58,246 nucleotides of DNA from Mariniphaga sp. (lineage in GTDB: Bacteria > Bacteroidota > Bacteroidia > Bacteroidales > Prolixibacteraceae): positions 1 to 58,246 of the forward strand of contig JAGXGA010000052.1 in the NCBI GenBank assembly GCA_024636975.1. The letters run 5' to 3'. How positions within the stretch are numbered: position 1 is the stretch's first letter; every line of letters begins with the position of its first letter. Made by a program: the position numbers and the translations under genes. Shown here one piece after another: positions 43,121-51,074 of this stretch. The notes under the pieces are model-generated. The model ran no database searches and was not told the DNA's origin. It saw nothing but the letters and a program-made list of their open reading frames with translations.

Positions 43121-44224
43121 TTATGCGATTTCCCGTGCGAAGTTTGTTGTTGCAGGTTTTGTAACAGATTTCATCCACGACCACGACAGATTTTCGTTCA
43201 AAAGACCTTGTTCCCTCAGGCTAGCCAGAATTTTAAGGCGCATGAAATTGGAATCCCGGAAATTTGTGTCCGACAATCTCATACCTCTGATTGAATTGTA
43301 CAATTCTTCAATAGTGACTCCCAGATCCCGTTTAGGTTGATGATTGGGTGCTAATTTTTTATACAAATCGAAATTCACTTTATACGAACGTTTATCTGGT
43401 GGTGCATCTGTCCTGATGGTTACTTTGCAACCAGGAACAACGCTTTTTACTGCTTGTGCCAACTCTTTCACCTGGTAATTCCATGAGCTTGTTCCTGTAT
43501 TCACAACAAGGTATTCACCACCGTTAGATGCCTTCCGGCCTACTCCCCATTCCAATGCCAGTGCCATATCCAAAACGTTTATAAGCGGTCGCCAGGGGGT
43601 ACCATCACTTAGAATATTTATTTCCTTTGAAACGATAGCACCTGCCACGAAATCATTCAGAACAAGATCAAGACGCAATCGGTTGCTCATACCACAGGCT
43701 GTTGCAAAGCGAAGACAGGTAACAGTAAAATCTTTTGATGCCAGTTTCGCCAACCCAATTTCTGCTGCCACTTTTGATTTCGCATAAGCTGTTAAAGGAG
43801 ATAAAGCATCCGTTTCTGTTTTGGCATAATCATCGGCAGCTCCATAAATACTGCAGCTGGATGCATAAACAAATGATTTCACTCCAGCTGCCCTTGCCAG
43901 TCCTGCTATTCTGACAGCGGAACGGTAATTTACATCCATTGTAACTTCTTCGTAAACTGCCCCCATAGGGTCGTTAGAAATTGCTGCCAAATAAACAACG
44001 GCATCTATCCCTTCGAGAATTTCTGCAGGGAATTGACGAACATCACCAATAATTTGCCTGTTTAATCTAACCTCAGGTAAAATTCTGGTGTGAGTTAAAT
44101 GATTTGCAAAATAACCAATGTCAAAACCAATCAGTTCGGCATCTGGATATGTACCTCTTAGTTGCTCAACTGTACCGGGCCCTACATAGCCCATGTTTCC
44201 AATAATTAAAATTTTCATTTTCAT
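43121..44224 (-). CDS. NAD-dependent epimerase/dehydratase family (extended SDR)
   Basis: A 367-residue SDR enzyme with the nucleotide-binding loop GNMGYVGPG at 9-17, the SSCSIYG strand at 122-128, and catalytic YxxxK at Y147-K151 (AYAKSK). RPLINVLDMALALEWG near 222-237 is the typical RPLIHVxD substrate-side segment. The GxxGxxG spacing and RPxxxV element place it with nucleotide-sugar epimerases, reductases and dehydratases; the TDE-type triad of 4,6-dehydratases is not evident, so a 4-ketoreductase or epimerase is more likely than a dehydratase. ATG at 44218 is an alternative start. Confidence 0.83.
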   Translation of the reverse strand: MKMKILIIGNMGYVGPGTVEQLRGTYPDAELIGFDIGYFANHLTHTRILPEVRLNRQIIGDVRQFPAEILEGIDAVVYLAAISNDPMGAVYEEVTMDVNYRSAVRIAGLARAAGVKSFVYASSCSIYGAADDYAKTETDALSPLTAYAKSKVAAEIGLAKLASKDFTVTCLRFATACGMSNRLRLDLVLNDFVAGAIVSKEINILSDGTPWRPLINVLDMALALEWGVGRKASNGGEYLVVNTGTSSWNYQVKELAQAVKSVVPGCKVTIRTDAPPDKRSYKVNFDLYKKLAPNHQPKRDLGVTIEELYNSIRGMRLSDTNFRDSNFMRLKILASLREQGLLNENLSWSWMKSVTKPATTNFAREIA

Positions 44225-44284
44225 TTTTTTAGGGTTACTAAATTACTTTTTTGCCAGAAGTTGTATTTATTTGTATATATAAAA

Positions 44285-44827
44285 TTAAGGTAATTGTGAT
44301 GCGTTAAAATAGGGATGACTTTTGTCTTTTTCTGAAACTGTGCTTACTTCTACAGGCCAATTTATATTGAATTGAGGATCATTAAAACGAATACCTGCTT
44401 CTGCTCCGGGGGTATAAAACTGGGTAACCAGGTATGTGACTTCAGAATTGTCGGCAAGCGTTATGAACCCGTGAGCAAACCCTTCCGGAACATATAGCAT
44501 TTTATAGTTATTTTCAGTTAATTCCACACCAATCCATTCAAGAAATGTTGGAGAGTCTTTGCGTAAATCAATAATAACATCATATATTGCTCCTTTTGTA
44601 CAACGCATAAGTTTTGTTTCTTCATAAGGATGTTTTTGATAATGTAATCCCCTGATTGTCCCTTTTGACTTACTAAATGATGTATTTGCCTGAACGACAT
44701 TTCCATTCAGCCCATGTTCTTCCATTTCTTTTCTGCACCACGACCGGCCAAAAAAACCACGTTCATCTGCAATCTGCTTTATTTCTAAAATAAATGCTCC
44801 TTTTAATTTTGTTTCGGTGAAAATCAT
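44285..44827 (-). CDS. rfbC: RmlC-like NDP-4-keto-6-deoxysugar 3,5- (or 3-) epimerase
   Basis: A 180-residue cupin of normal RmlC length. The catalytic base His62 (RGLHYQ, 59-64) and acid Tyr132 (VTYLVTQFYTPG) fall at the numbers of characterised RmlC proteins; VPEGFAHGF at 113-121 is the conserved core. Family knowledge: members epimerise C3 and C5, or only one, of dTDP- or CDP-4-keto-6-deoxyhexoses. No rmlA, rmlB or rmlD is in this window; the partner cytidylyltransferase suggests a CDP-sugar substrate rather than dTDP-rhamnose. The gene symbol is by family, not by proven substrate. Confidence 0.88.
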   Translation of the reverse strand: MIFTETKLKGAFILEIKQIADERGFFGRSWCRKEMEEHGLNGNVVQANTSFSKSKGTIRGLHYQKHPYEETKLMRCTKGAIYDVIIDLRKDSPTFLEWIGVELTENNYKMLYVPEGFAHGFITLADNSEVTYLVTQFYTPGAEAGIRFNDPQFNINWPVEVSTVSEKDKSHPYFNASQLP

Positions 44828-44854
44828 AATATAAATTTTTTTCGCATTCTTATC

Positions 44855-46090
44855 CTAACCCAGTTGTGGTTCTTTAACCATCGAAAGCTTTAAGTTCAAT
44901 TTAGCCCTTATCTTTTCTGCAAGGGAATCTCCAATTGCCAAAGAGGCTGTGGCAGCCGGAGAGGGAGCATTTAGTACATTCAGGGTAAACTTATCTTCCA
45001 CAATTAAAAAATCATCGACCAGGCCTCCGTTTCTGCTACATGCCTGTGCCCGCACACCGGCTCCTCCAGGTTCAATGTCATTATATTGGACTTCCGGAAC
45101 CAGACGTTGCAACGCCTTTACAAATGCGGATTTGTTGTACGACCTGTAATATTCTCCCAACCCTACTTTCCAATATTGACCCATGACTCTTCTAAAGCCT
45201 GGCCATGCCAGAGATTCAAATGCTTCTGCTCCGTTAAATGAGAATTTATTATAGCCTTCGCGTTTAAAAGCCCAAACCGCATTTGGCCCGGCTTCCACTC
45301 CTCCATGTACCATCCGTGTAAAATGAACTCCTAAAAAAGGAAAGTTGGGGTCTGGAACCGGGTAAATAAGATTATTAACCAGGTGATTTTTATCTGGCGA
45401 TAACTTATAGTATTCTCCACGAAAAGGAATGATTTTTACATCAAGTTTTGATTGAGTCAACTCGGCAACTTTATCACTGTATAATCCCGCAGTGTTTACC
45501 ACTATTCTTCCGGAAAAACTACCCTGACTGGTGATGACATCAACACTACTGTTGTTAAATGATATATTGGTAACCTTATTGTTCAGGTGAATTTCACCAC
45601 CAAAACGTTTGGTAAATATCTCAGCGTATTTTTGACTTACTTCTTTATAATCAATAATGCCAGTATAAGGTACATGAATGGCAGCTAACCCTTTTGCATA
45701 GGGTTCGTACTCCTTAATCTGGTCACCACTGATTTTCTTCATTTCAGTAAGACCATTCTGCTGGCCTCTCTCCCAAAGGTTTTCCAATCGGGGAAGTTCT
45801 TCATTCTTAGTGGCTACTATCAGTTTCCCGCACAAATCATATTTGACATCTTCCTTATTGCAGAAGTCAATAAGTTGCTGATACCCTTTACGGCAATTGA
45901 TAGCTTTTTGGCTGCCTGGCTTGTAATATACTCCGGCATGAATGACGCCACTGTTATTTCCGGTTTGATGACTGGCAACTTTATTTTCTTTTTCGAGTAA
46001 TGCAATCTTAAGTTCTGGATTACCTTCTTTAAGCTTTAACCCTGTTGCCAATCCTACAATTCCGCCCCCTATTATTATTATATCATACAT
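44855..46090 (-). CDS. lhgO: LhgO-like FAD-dependent L-2-hydroxyglutarate oxidase
   Basis: A 411-residue DAO-family flavoenzyme. The FAD loop is GGGIVG at 8-13; the segment SHQTGNNSGVIHAGVYYKPGS near 39-59 is a hallmark of L-2-hydroxyglutarate oxidases, as is GAGVRAQACSRNGGLVDDF near 349-367. Family knowledge: oxidises L-2-hydroxyglutarate to 2-oxoglutarate with quinone or oxygen as acceptor. Its place inside a nucleotide-sugar block is unexpected, so it may act on a hydroxyacid that decorates the sugar, or it may simply be a passenger. No missing residues are seen. Confidence 0.87.
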   Translation of the reverse strand: MYDIIIIGGGIVGLATGLKLKEGNPELKIALLEKENKVASHQTGNNSGVIHAGVYYKPGSQKAINCRKGYQQLIDFCNKEDVKYDLCGKLIVATKNEELPRLENLWERGQQNGLTEMKKISGDQIKEYEPYAKGLAAIHVPYTGIIDYKEVSQKYAEIFTKRFGGEIHLNNKVTNISFNNSSVDVITSQGSFSGRIVVNTAGLYSDKVAELTQSKLDVKIIPFRGEYYKLSPDKNHLVNNLIYPVPDPNFPFLGVHFTRMVHGGVEAGPNAVWAFKREGYNKFSFNGAEAFESLAWPGFRRVMGQYWKVGLGEYYRSYNKSAFVKALQRLVPEVQYNDIEPGGAGVRAQACSRNGGLVDDFLIVEDKFTLNVLNAPSPAATASLAIGDSLAEKIRAKLNLKLSMVKEPQLG

Positions 46091-46167
46091 TGTTTAAAGA
46101 AATTATATTTACTAACTATCAGGAGTTTTGATATCTCTATTGTATCCTGATGCCCGATTATTCTTTT

Positions 46168-46971
46168 TTAGACCGAAACAGAATCAGAATTTACTTTTTT
46201 TTCCCAAATCATCCATGGAGCGGCATCACCTGTTGCCATATCATCAAGTTCTGTTTTATCTTTTTTTGTGTCCATGGGTTTCCAAAATCCACTATGTTTA
46301 TAAGTAATGAGCTGTTTTTCCTGTGCAAGTTTCTCAAGGGGGCTTCTTTCAAATATGGTTGAATCACCATCAATATATTTTAATACTCCCGGTTCACAAA
46401 CAAAAAATCCTGCATTTATCCAGTTCCCGTCACCTTTAATCTTTTCCTGGAATTTTAATACTTCATTATTCCCATTTAGGACCAAGGAGCCAAACCGGCC
46501 TTCAGGCTGTGCCGAAGTCATTGTTATCATTTTCCCATGGCTTTTGTGAAAATTTACAAGGTTGGAAATGTTAACGTCTGATACTCCGTCACCATAAGTC
46601 AACATAAAAGGTTCATTATTTATGAACTTTTCAACTCTCTTTATTCTTCCACCTGTCATGGTATTCAAACCTGTGTCTATAAGGGTAATTTTCCATGGCT
46701 CGGAATTGTTGTTTAAAATTTCAGTCCGGTTGTTTTTTAAATCAATTGTTACGTCGGAATGCTGGATAAAATAATTGGCGAAATATTCTTTAATGATGTA
46801 TCCTTTATAGCCAAGGAGTACGATAAAATCGTTAAACCCATAAAACGAATATAGTTTCATTATATGCCATAATATGGGTTTACCTCCAATTTCTACCATG
46901 GGTTTTGGTTTTAAAACTGTTTCCTCTGAAAGTCTTGATCCTAAACCGCCAGCAAGTAGTAGTACCTTCAT
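46168..46971 (-). CDS. rfbF: Glucose-1-phosphate cytidylyltransferase
   Basis: A 267-residue enzyme making CDP-glucose from CTP and glucose-1-phosphate. The nucleotidyltransferase signature LAGGLGSRLSEETVLKPKPM is at residues 6-25, MLTYGDGVSDVN near 141-152 holds the metal-binding Asp, and EGRFGSLVLNGNNEVLKFQEK and WINAGFFV follow in the usual order; TVLKPKPM is specific to the cytidylyl branch. CDP-glucose normally goes to CDP-glucose 4,6-dehydratase (rfbG), which is not recognised in this window. It is the first sugar-nucleotide gene of the locus. Confidence 0.93.
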   Translation of the reverse strand: MKVLLLAGGLGSRLSEETVLKPKPMVEIGGKPILWHIMKLYSFYGFNDFIVLLGYKGYIIKEYFANYFIQHSDVTIDLKNNRTEILNNNSEPWKITLIDTGLNTMTGGRIKRVEKFINNEPFMLTYGDGVSDVNISNLVNFHKSHGKMITMTSAQPEGRFGSLVLNGNNEVLKFQEKIKGDGNWINAGFFVCEPGVLKYIDGDSTIFERSPLEKLAQEKQLITYKHSGFWKPMDTKKDKTELDDMATGDAAPWMIWEKKVNSDSVSV

Positions 46972-47076
46972 ATTTATTCTTGTTTTTTAATTTTTAATTT
47001 TGTGCGTGTCTGATGAAAGGTTTTAAATAGTGTTCTTATCAATTAATAAAAATTAACTATTGAAAATGTTCATCGA

Positions 47077-47343
47077 TTATTTGTTTCCCTGGTAAATAAA
47101 ATTAGTTGAATTCCAGCGGGATAAATCCATTACACTTCCTGATACGCTAAGGTCATTAAAAAAATCTTTGCGATTAACCTCTACGAACAGGGAAATTCGG
47201 AAAAACGCAACTTTTAACCATCTTTCCATTTGCACCATTGCTCCTATTATTTGCCATGTCAGGTTACATTTATTTTTATCATTCAGCAAAAGCATGTAAA
47301 TATTTTTTTCTCCTTTGGTTTTTATATAGACGGTACCATTCAT
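47077..47343 (-). CDS. Hypothetical protein at the operon head (88 aa)
   Basis: An 88-codon frame between the OrfA-like gene and rfbF, on the same strand. Its sequence (for example NIYMLLLNDKNKCNLTWQII and WLKVAFFRISLFVEVNRKDF) has no recognisable family. The ATG at 47343 is 67 bases after the OrfA stop. It could be a genuine small protein, a leader peptide or chance. It is not an OrfB transposase fragment: no DDE or integrase-core motif appears. Confidence 0.35.
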   Translation of the reverse strand: MNGTVYIKTKGEKNIYMLLLNDKNKCNLTWQIIGAMVQMERWLKVAFFRISLFVEVNRKDFFNDLSVSGSVMDLSRWNSTNFIYQGNK

Positions 47344-47410
47344 GTTTTGATTTTATATTGTTGATAGTATAATCTTTAACCGATTAGATCTATTGGCCGG
47401 AAAGGAGAAA

Positions 47411-47683
47411 TTAATATTTTTCTGTCTTTTTCAATTGAGCCTTTAGTGATAGATTTTCAAGACTTAATTCGGCAAACATTCTTTTAAGTCGTTCATTGTC
47501 TTCTTTAATTTTGTTTATGTGCTGAATGTCAAATAAAAGTTGATTACGGTATTTAGCCTTCCAGTTATAAAAAGTAGCCTGGCTAATTCCGTACTCCTCA
47601 ACAATTTTCTGAATTGGAGTTCCATCATCATATTCTTGTAGAATCTTCCTGATTTCCGGTTCCTTGAATCTTCTTCTTGTCAT
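47411..47683 (-). CDS. Orphan IS3-type OrfA (helix-turn-helix) protein
   Basis: A 90-residue protein of the IS3/IS911 OrfA (HTH_Tnp_1) type: RRRFKEPEIRKILQEYDDG, then IVEEYGISQATFYNWKAKYR as the helix-turn-helix (residues ~27-46), then a leucine-rich coiled coil (INKIKEDNERLKRMFAELSLENLSLKAQL, 56-84). In an insertion sequence it would be followed by OrfB, the DDE transposase; no OrfB and no terminal repeats are seen. It is the first gene of the polysaccharide operon. It is either an IS remnant or a DNA-binding protein kept as a regulator of the locus (inference). Confidence 0.8.
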   Translation of the reverse strand: MTRRRFKEPEIRKILQEYDDGTPIQKIVEEYGISQATFYNWKAKYRNQLLFDIQHINKIKEDNERLKRMFAELSLENLSLKAQLKKTEKY

Positions 47684-48481
47684 TTTGTTTTTATTTATAA
47701 GCTTATATATTTAACAATGAATAAGTTGAATATAGATTAGACTGCCAAAAAATTTGCTGCGATCAAAATATTTAAATTATTTACAACCGTTTTTCTAAAA
47801 AGTATAATAGAAAAAACTCGAATAATTCTAAAATATTTTAGCGACTTCTATAAAATATTAGTGGAAATTTAAAATCTTTAATGGGTTTTGGTTTTGTTTA
47901 AAGCAAAGGTTCCCCCTCCGTCACTTACATCTTCGTGAAGTATTTTAAAAATTTTTGAATTAATTTAAGACAATAGAATCAACAACCCTGGGTTATCAAA
48001 AGTTTAGAAAAGTTAAAATTTATTTTAAAGAAAATTAACATAAGTGGTTCATTCTATTGTGTTATTGAATGTTATAAACCTATATAAAATATTATTATCA
48101 GTCATTTACTTAAATTATACGAATTTGCCATAATTGTAGAGAGAGTGAGTGAAACAAGAAATCTTAAGAACATTACAATTAAGCTGTAACCCAGCTAATC
48201 AAGCTTTCAAATATATGTAATTTTCTAATAACTTTCTAGAAAGATGCTTTAAAAATGCAACACGCCCATAAAGTTTATGCTAAAATTTAAGGCTAAATAT
48301 TTGTGTTTCAATACTTAACATTTAATATAAAGTAATTATAATAAATTGGAACTCTACTAATAAATTTCTATTTTATATATGTAAGTTACGAAAAAAATTT
48401 AAATATTTAAAATGAACCTAATTCAAAAATTGGTATATTTTTTAAAATATTATCACAAGCTTTAGATAATCAGTTATATAT
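47684..48481. other. AT-rich gene-free interval before the polysaccharide operon
   Basis: About 800 bases with no convincing coding frame on either strand. On the minus strand it is the upstream region of the polysaccharide operon. I searched for TAnnTTTG boxes reading toward the operon and found none with full match, and no invertible promoter repeats. A small inverted motif cttcgtgaag lies near 47932. The length suggests a long leader or a regulatory RNA, but nothing in the sequence proves it. Confidence 0.5.
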
Positions 48482-48517
48482 AAAAAATCAGCAGGACTCA
48501 TATCTTGCTGATTTTTT
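48482..48517. terminator. Bidirectional terminator after the ferredoxin gene
   Basis: A 12-bp perfect stem aaaaaatcagca / tgctgatttttt with a 12-base loop. It has an A-run on one side and a T-run on the other. It fits the end of the minus-strand ferredoxin transcript, about 70 bases after its stop. Confidence 0.85.
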
Positions 48518-48589
48518 CTACAGATGGACATTTTGTCCCTTCCTGGGAATTTTAGAAGATCATTTTTCTGTTACTAAAATGCTGATTGA

Positions 48590-49468
48590 TTAATGCTGCT
48601 GTTCCGAAATGAGCTCTCCCTGTATACCCACAACAGCCAGCTTTAACGGGACTCTCCGGTCAGCCTGCTCAAGCGCCGTTTGAATCATGCTTACCAGACC
48701 ACTACAGCAGGGTACTTCCATAATAACCACAGTAATTGTGTTTACTCTGGCTTTATTAATAAGATGGATAAACTTTTGGATATAAATTTCTTTTCCCTGG
48801 TCAAGTTTGGGGCAGGCAATAACTACCTTTTTACCTGCAATAAATTTTTGATGAAAATTTCCGTATGCAAAGGCTGCACAATCGGCTGCTACAAGTAAAT
48901 CTGCCCCATTGAAGTACCCGGCGGCTGGATTAATCAGATGTAGCTGTACCGGCCATTGTGTTAAGGCTGAAGGTGATTTTGCAGATTGATGGTTGAATTG
49001 TATTCCGGTTGCCTGAAAAGATGCCGAAGCTGAACCAGGACATCCGCCTGAAACGGGTTGATTTCTTAAGTGTTGATCCTTTTTACCATGTAACAACTCA
49101 TGAACTTCACTGATTGAGAAGGGCATACTGCTCCTGTTGGCTTTAATGTAACTCAATGCCTGGTTTAAGTATTCCATTTCATTATGGTCCTGCAAATGTT
49201 TCAAATGTGCAAATACGGTAGCTTTTCCACTTTTTATCATCTGAGCAATTACAATTTGTTCATCGTATTTCTGGGCTTCCCTGTTTTCTATGGTGATGGC
49301 ATTCTGAGGACAATGCCCCAGGCATGCGCCAAGCCCGTCGCACATCAGTTCACTTATCAGCCTTGCTTTTCCTTCAATAATTTGTAGAGCCCCTTCATGG
49401 CAGTTCGGTACACATTGTCCACAACCGTCACACAATTCTTCATCTATTTTTACTATTTCTCGTATCAT
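48590..49468 (-). CDS. 4Fe-4S ferredoxin-type protein
   Basis: A 292-residue protein with an N-terminal two-cluster ferredoxin module: the first site is complete (C13, C16, C19, C23; CDGCGQCVPNC), the second reads CDGLGACLGHC (C43, C49, C53) with Leu46 where the second cysteine would be, a variant common in this family and compatible with a 3Fe-4S cluster. The C-terminal half has GGCPGSASASF near 141-151, LLVAADCAAFAYGNFH near 192-207 and MEVPCCSGLV near 252-261, suggesting further metal or redox roles. Electron transfer under low oxygen is likely. It diverges from a Crp/Fnr regulator across 69 bases. Confidence 0.82.
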   Translation of the reverse strand: MIREIVKIDEELCDGCGQCVPNCHEGALQIIEGKARLISELMCDGLGACLGHCPQNAITIENREAQKYDEQIVIAQMIKSGKATVFAHLKHLQDHNEMEYLNQALSYIKANRSSMPFSISEVHELLHGKKDQHLRNQPVSGGCPGSASASFQATGIQFNHQSAKSPSALTQWPVQLHLINPAAGYFNGADLLVAADCAAFAYGNFHQKFIAGKKVVIACPKLDQGKEIYIQKFIHLINKARVNTITVVIMEVPCCSGLVSMIQTALEQADRRVPLKLAVVGIQGELISEQQH

Positions 49469-49478
49469 TCTTTTATCT

Positions 49479-49496
49479 GTTTTGTAAAAACAAAAC
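49479..49496. promoter_or_regulatory. Perfect inverted repeat in the ferredoxin/Crp intergenic region
   Basis: GTTTTGTAAAAACAAAAC has 7-base arms around four bases. A second inverted repeat, agaaactccgtttct, follows at 49500-49514. Both lie between the divergent starts of the ferredoxin gene and the Crp/Fnr gene. Neither matches the classical E. coli CRP or FNR site. A binding site for the neighbouring regulator is plausible. Confidence 0.45.
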
Positions 49497-49537
49497 TAGA
49501 GAAACTCCGTTTCTGAAAATGTATCAGATGTTACAAA

Positions 49538-50215
49538 ATGATAAATTATAAATTGCTTACCAACTGTCCGATTTTCAAAGGTATTAATGAAATTGAACTA
49601 AAGTCTTTGATAAACCAGATACATTACCAGGTCAGGATACATAAAAAAAATGACGTTGTGGCCATCGCCGGAGATCCGGTAAAAAACCTTTACATTATTC
49701 TTTCCGGAAGTGTTAAGGGTGAGATGATCGATTATTCCGGGAAGACCATAAAAATTGAAGATATTGATGCCCCACGACCTTTGGCAACCGCCTTTCTGTT
49801 TGGAAAAGAGAATACTTTTCCTGTAACTGTAACAGCGAGTAATGATGTGGAAATTCTTTCAATTCCGGTTGGAGAATTCCTGAACTTGCTTCAGAAGAAT
49901 AAACATATTCTTAAAAACTACATTAACAACATTTCGTCCCGCAGTCAATTTCTCTCCCGTAAGCTTCAGTTTTTAAGCTTTAAAACAATAAAGGGGAAAA
50001 TGGCTCATTATCTGTTACAACAAGCCGGGACACATCTGCACTCGGTTGAATTGAATACTACTCAGCAGCAGCTTGCCGAGTTGTTTGGAGTCACTCGTCC
50101 TTCGCTTGCACGCGTACTGGCTGAAATGCAGGACGAAAAGTTGATAACCATTGAAAGAAAAACAGTAAGGCTTCTGGATAAAGGTGAACTTGGAAAAATT
50201 ATACATCATGGATAA
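49538..50215 (+). CDS. Crp/Fnr-family transcriptional regulator
   Basis: A 225-residue regulator with an N-terminal cyclic-nucleotide-binding-type sensor domain (residues ~8-125; AGDPVKNLYIILSGSVKGEM near 43-62, RPLATAFLFG near 85-94) and a C-terminal winged helix (TQQQLAELFGVTRPSLARVLAEM near 175-197). Only one cysteine (C10) is present, so an FNR-type iron-sulfur cluster is excluded; it resembles HcpR-like heme- or NO-sensing regulators of anaerobes, though that is a guess. The divergent ferredoxin gene is the likeliest target. The last 8 bases overlap the next gene's start. Confidence 0.87.
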   Translation: MINYKLLTNCPIFKGINEIELKSLINQIHYQVRIHKKNDVVAIAGDPVKNLYIILSGSVKGEMIDYSGKTIKIEDIDAPRPLATAFLFGKENTFPVTVTASNDVEILSIPVGEFLNLLQKNKHILKNYINNISSRSQFLSRKLQFLSFKTIKGKMAHYLLQQAGTHLHSVELNTTQQQLAELFGVTRPSLARVLAEMQDEKLITIERKTVRLLDKGELGKIIHHG

Positions 50216-50963
50216 AAGTATACTGGCTTACAAATCATCAGAGTTATTTCCGCAAATAAAAACTTTTTCTACCTCAAGGCAAACAATAGCAGGAGAAGCG
50301 AGGCCACGGTATACCGGAATTCCTGAACAAGTTACTGGAGTAAACCGGCAAAAGTTGGCTGAAGTTTTGGATTTAGATGCCCGGCAGCTTGTTTTTCCCC
50401 GGCAAACCCATACCCGATCAGTAGTCCGGCTCTCGGGAATACCGACCGATGAGTTACATGATACAGATGCCCTTGTTACAAACAAGCCCGGGATTTGCCT
50501 TTGTGTGCAAACAGCCGATTGTGTGCCCCTTCTTATTTATGATCCGGTAAAGAATGTCATTGCTGCTGTGCATGCAGGATGGCGGGGAACTGTTGGACTG
50601 ATAGTTAAACAAGTTTTGGATCAGTTTAAATCTCACTATTCATCTTCTTCCCAAAATATCAGGGCGATAATAGGACCTTCCATCGGTCCTGAAAAATACG
50701 AGGTAGGAAATGAAGTTGTGGAGGCTGTTATGAAATCTGTTCCCAATCCGGGTCTATCCCTAAAAAAGCACCCTTCCGGGAAATATCATTTTAATTTGTG
50801 GGAAGCAAACCGGCAAATTCTTTTGAAATGCGGTGTTTTAAACGAGAATATTGAGATTTCAGGTCGTTGCACCTATACGGAAAAGGAGTTTCTTTTTTCC
50901 GCACGGCGTGAAGGAATTGAAACAGGCAGGCTTGTTTCCGGAATTATGCTTTTAAACGGATAA
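50208..50963 (+). CDS. pgeF: Peptidoglycan editing factor / laccase-domain protein (YfiH family)
   Basis: A 251-residue member of the YfiH/DUF152 family. The start at 50208 (MDKSILAYKSSELFPQI) is chosen because the longer frame from 50184 lies wholly inside the regulator gene. Motifs: PRQTHTRSVVRL near 64-75, CLCVQTADCVPLLIYDP near 97-113 (metal-binding Cys), AAVHAGWRGT near 118-127 (His) and IGPSIGPEKYEVG near 155-167. Family knowledge: reported activities include purine nucleoside processing and trimming of misincorporated peptidoglycan. It overlaps the Crp/Fnr gene by 8 bases, so the two are coupled, an unusual pairing. Confidence 0.9.
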   Translation: MDKSILAYKSSELFPQIKTFSTSRQTIAGEARPRYTGIPEQVTGVNRQKLAEVLDLDARQLVFPRQTHTRSVVRLSGIPTDELHDTDALVTNKPGICLCVQTADCVPLLIYDPVKNVIAAVHAGWRGTVGLIVKQVLDQFKSHYSSSSQNIRAIIGPSIGPEKYEVGNEVVEAVMKSVPNPGLSLKKHPSGKYHFNLWEANRQILLKCGVLNENIEISGRCTYTEKEFLFSARREGIETGRLVSGIMLLNG

Positions 50964-51074
50964 GTATTTAAAAATCTCTAAAATGCAGTTCTGTTCTTTC
51001 TGATTACTGCAAAACAATTATCTTCGCAACTTAAACAATTCTGTAATCTTGTTTAGGATAGAAAACAAATTCAA

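Noticed and set aside
24603-47683. Invertible promoter or UpxY/NusG-type control of the polysaccharide operon, as in Bacteroides
   Set aside because: I found no inverted repeat pair around a promoter, no site-specific recombinase and no NusG-like gene at the operon head.
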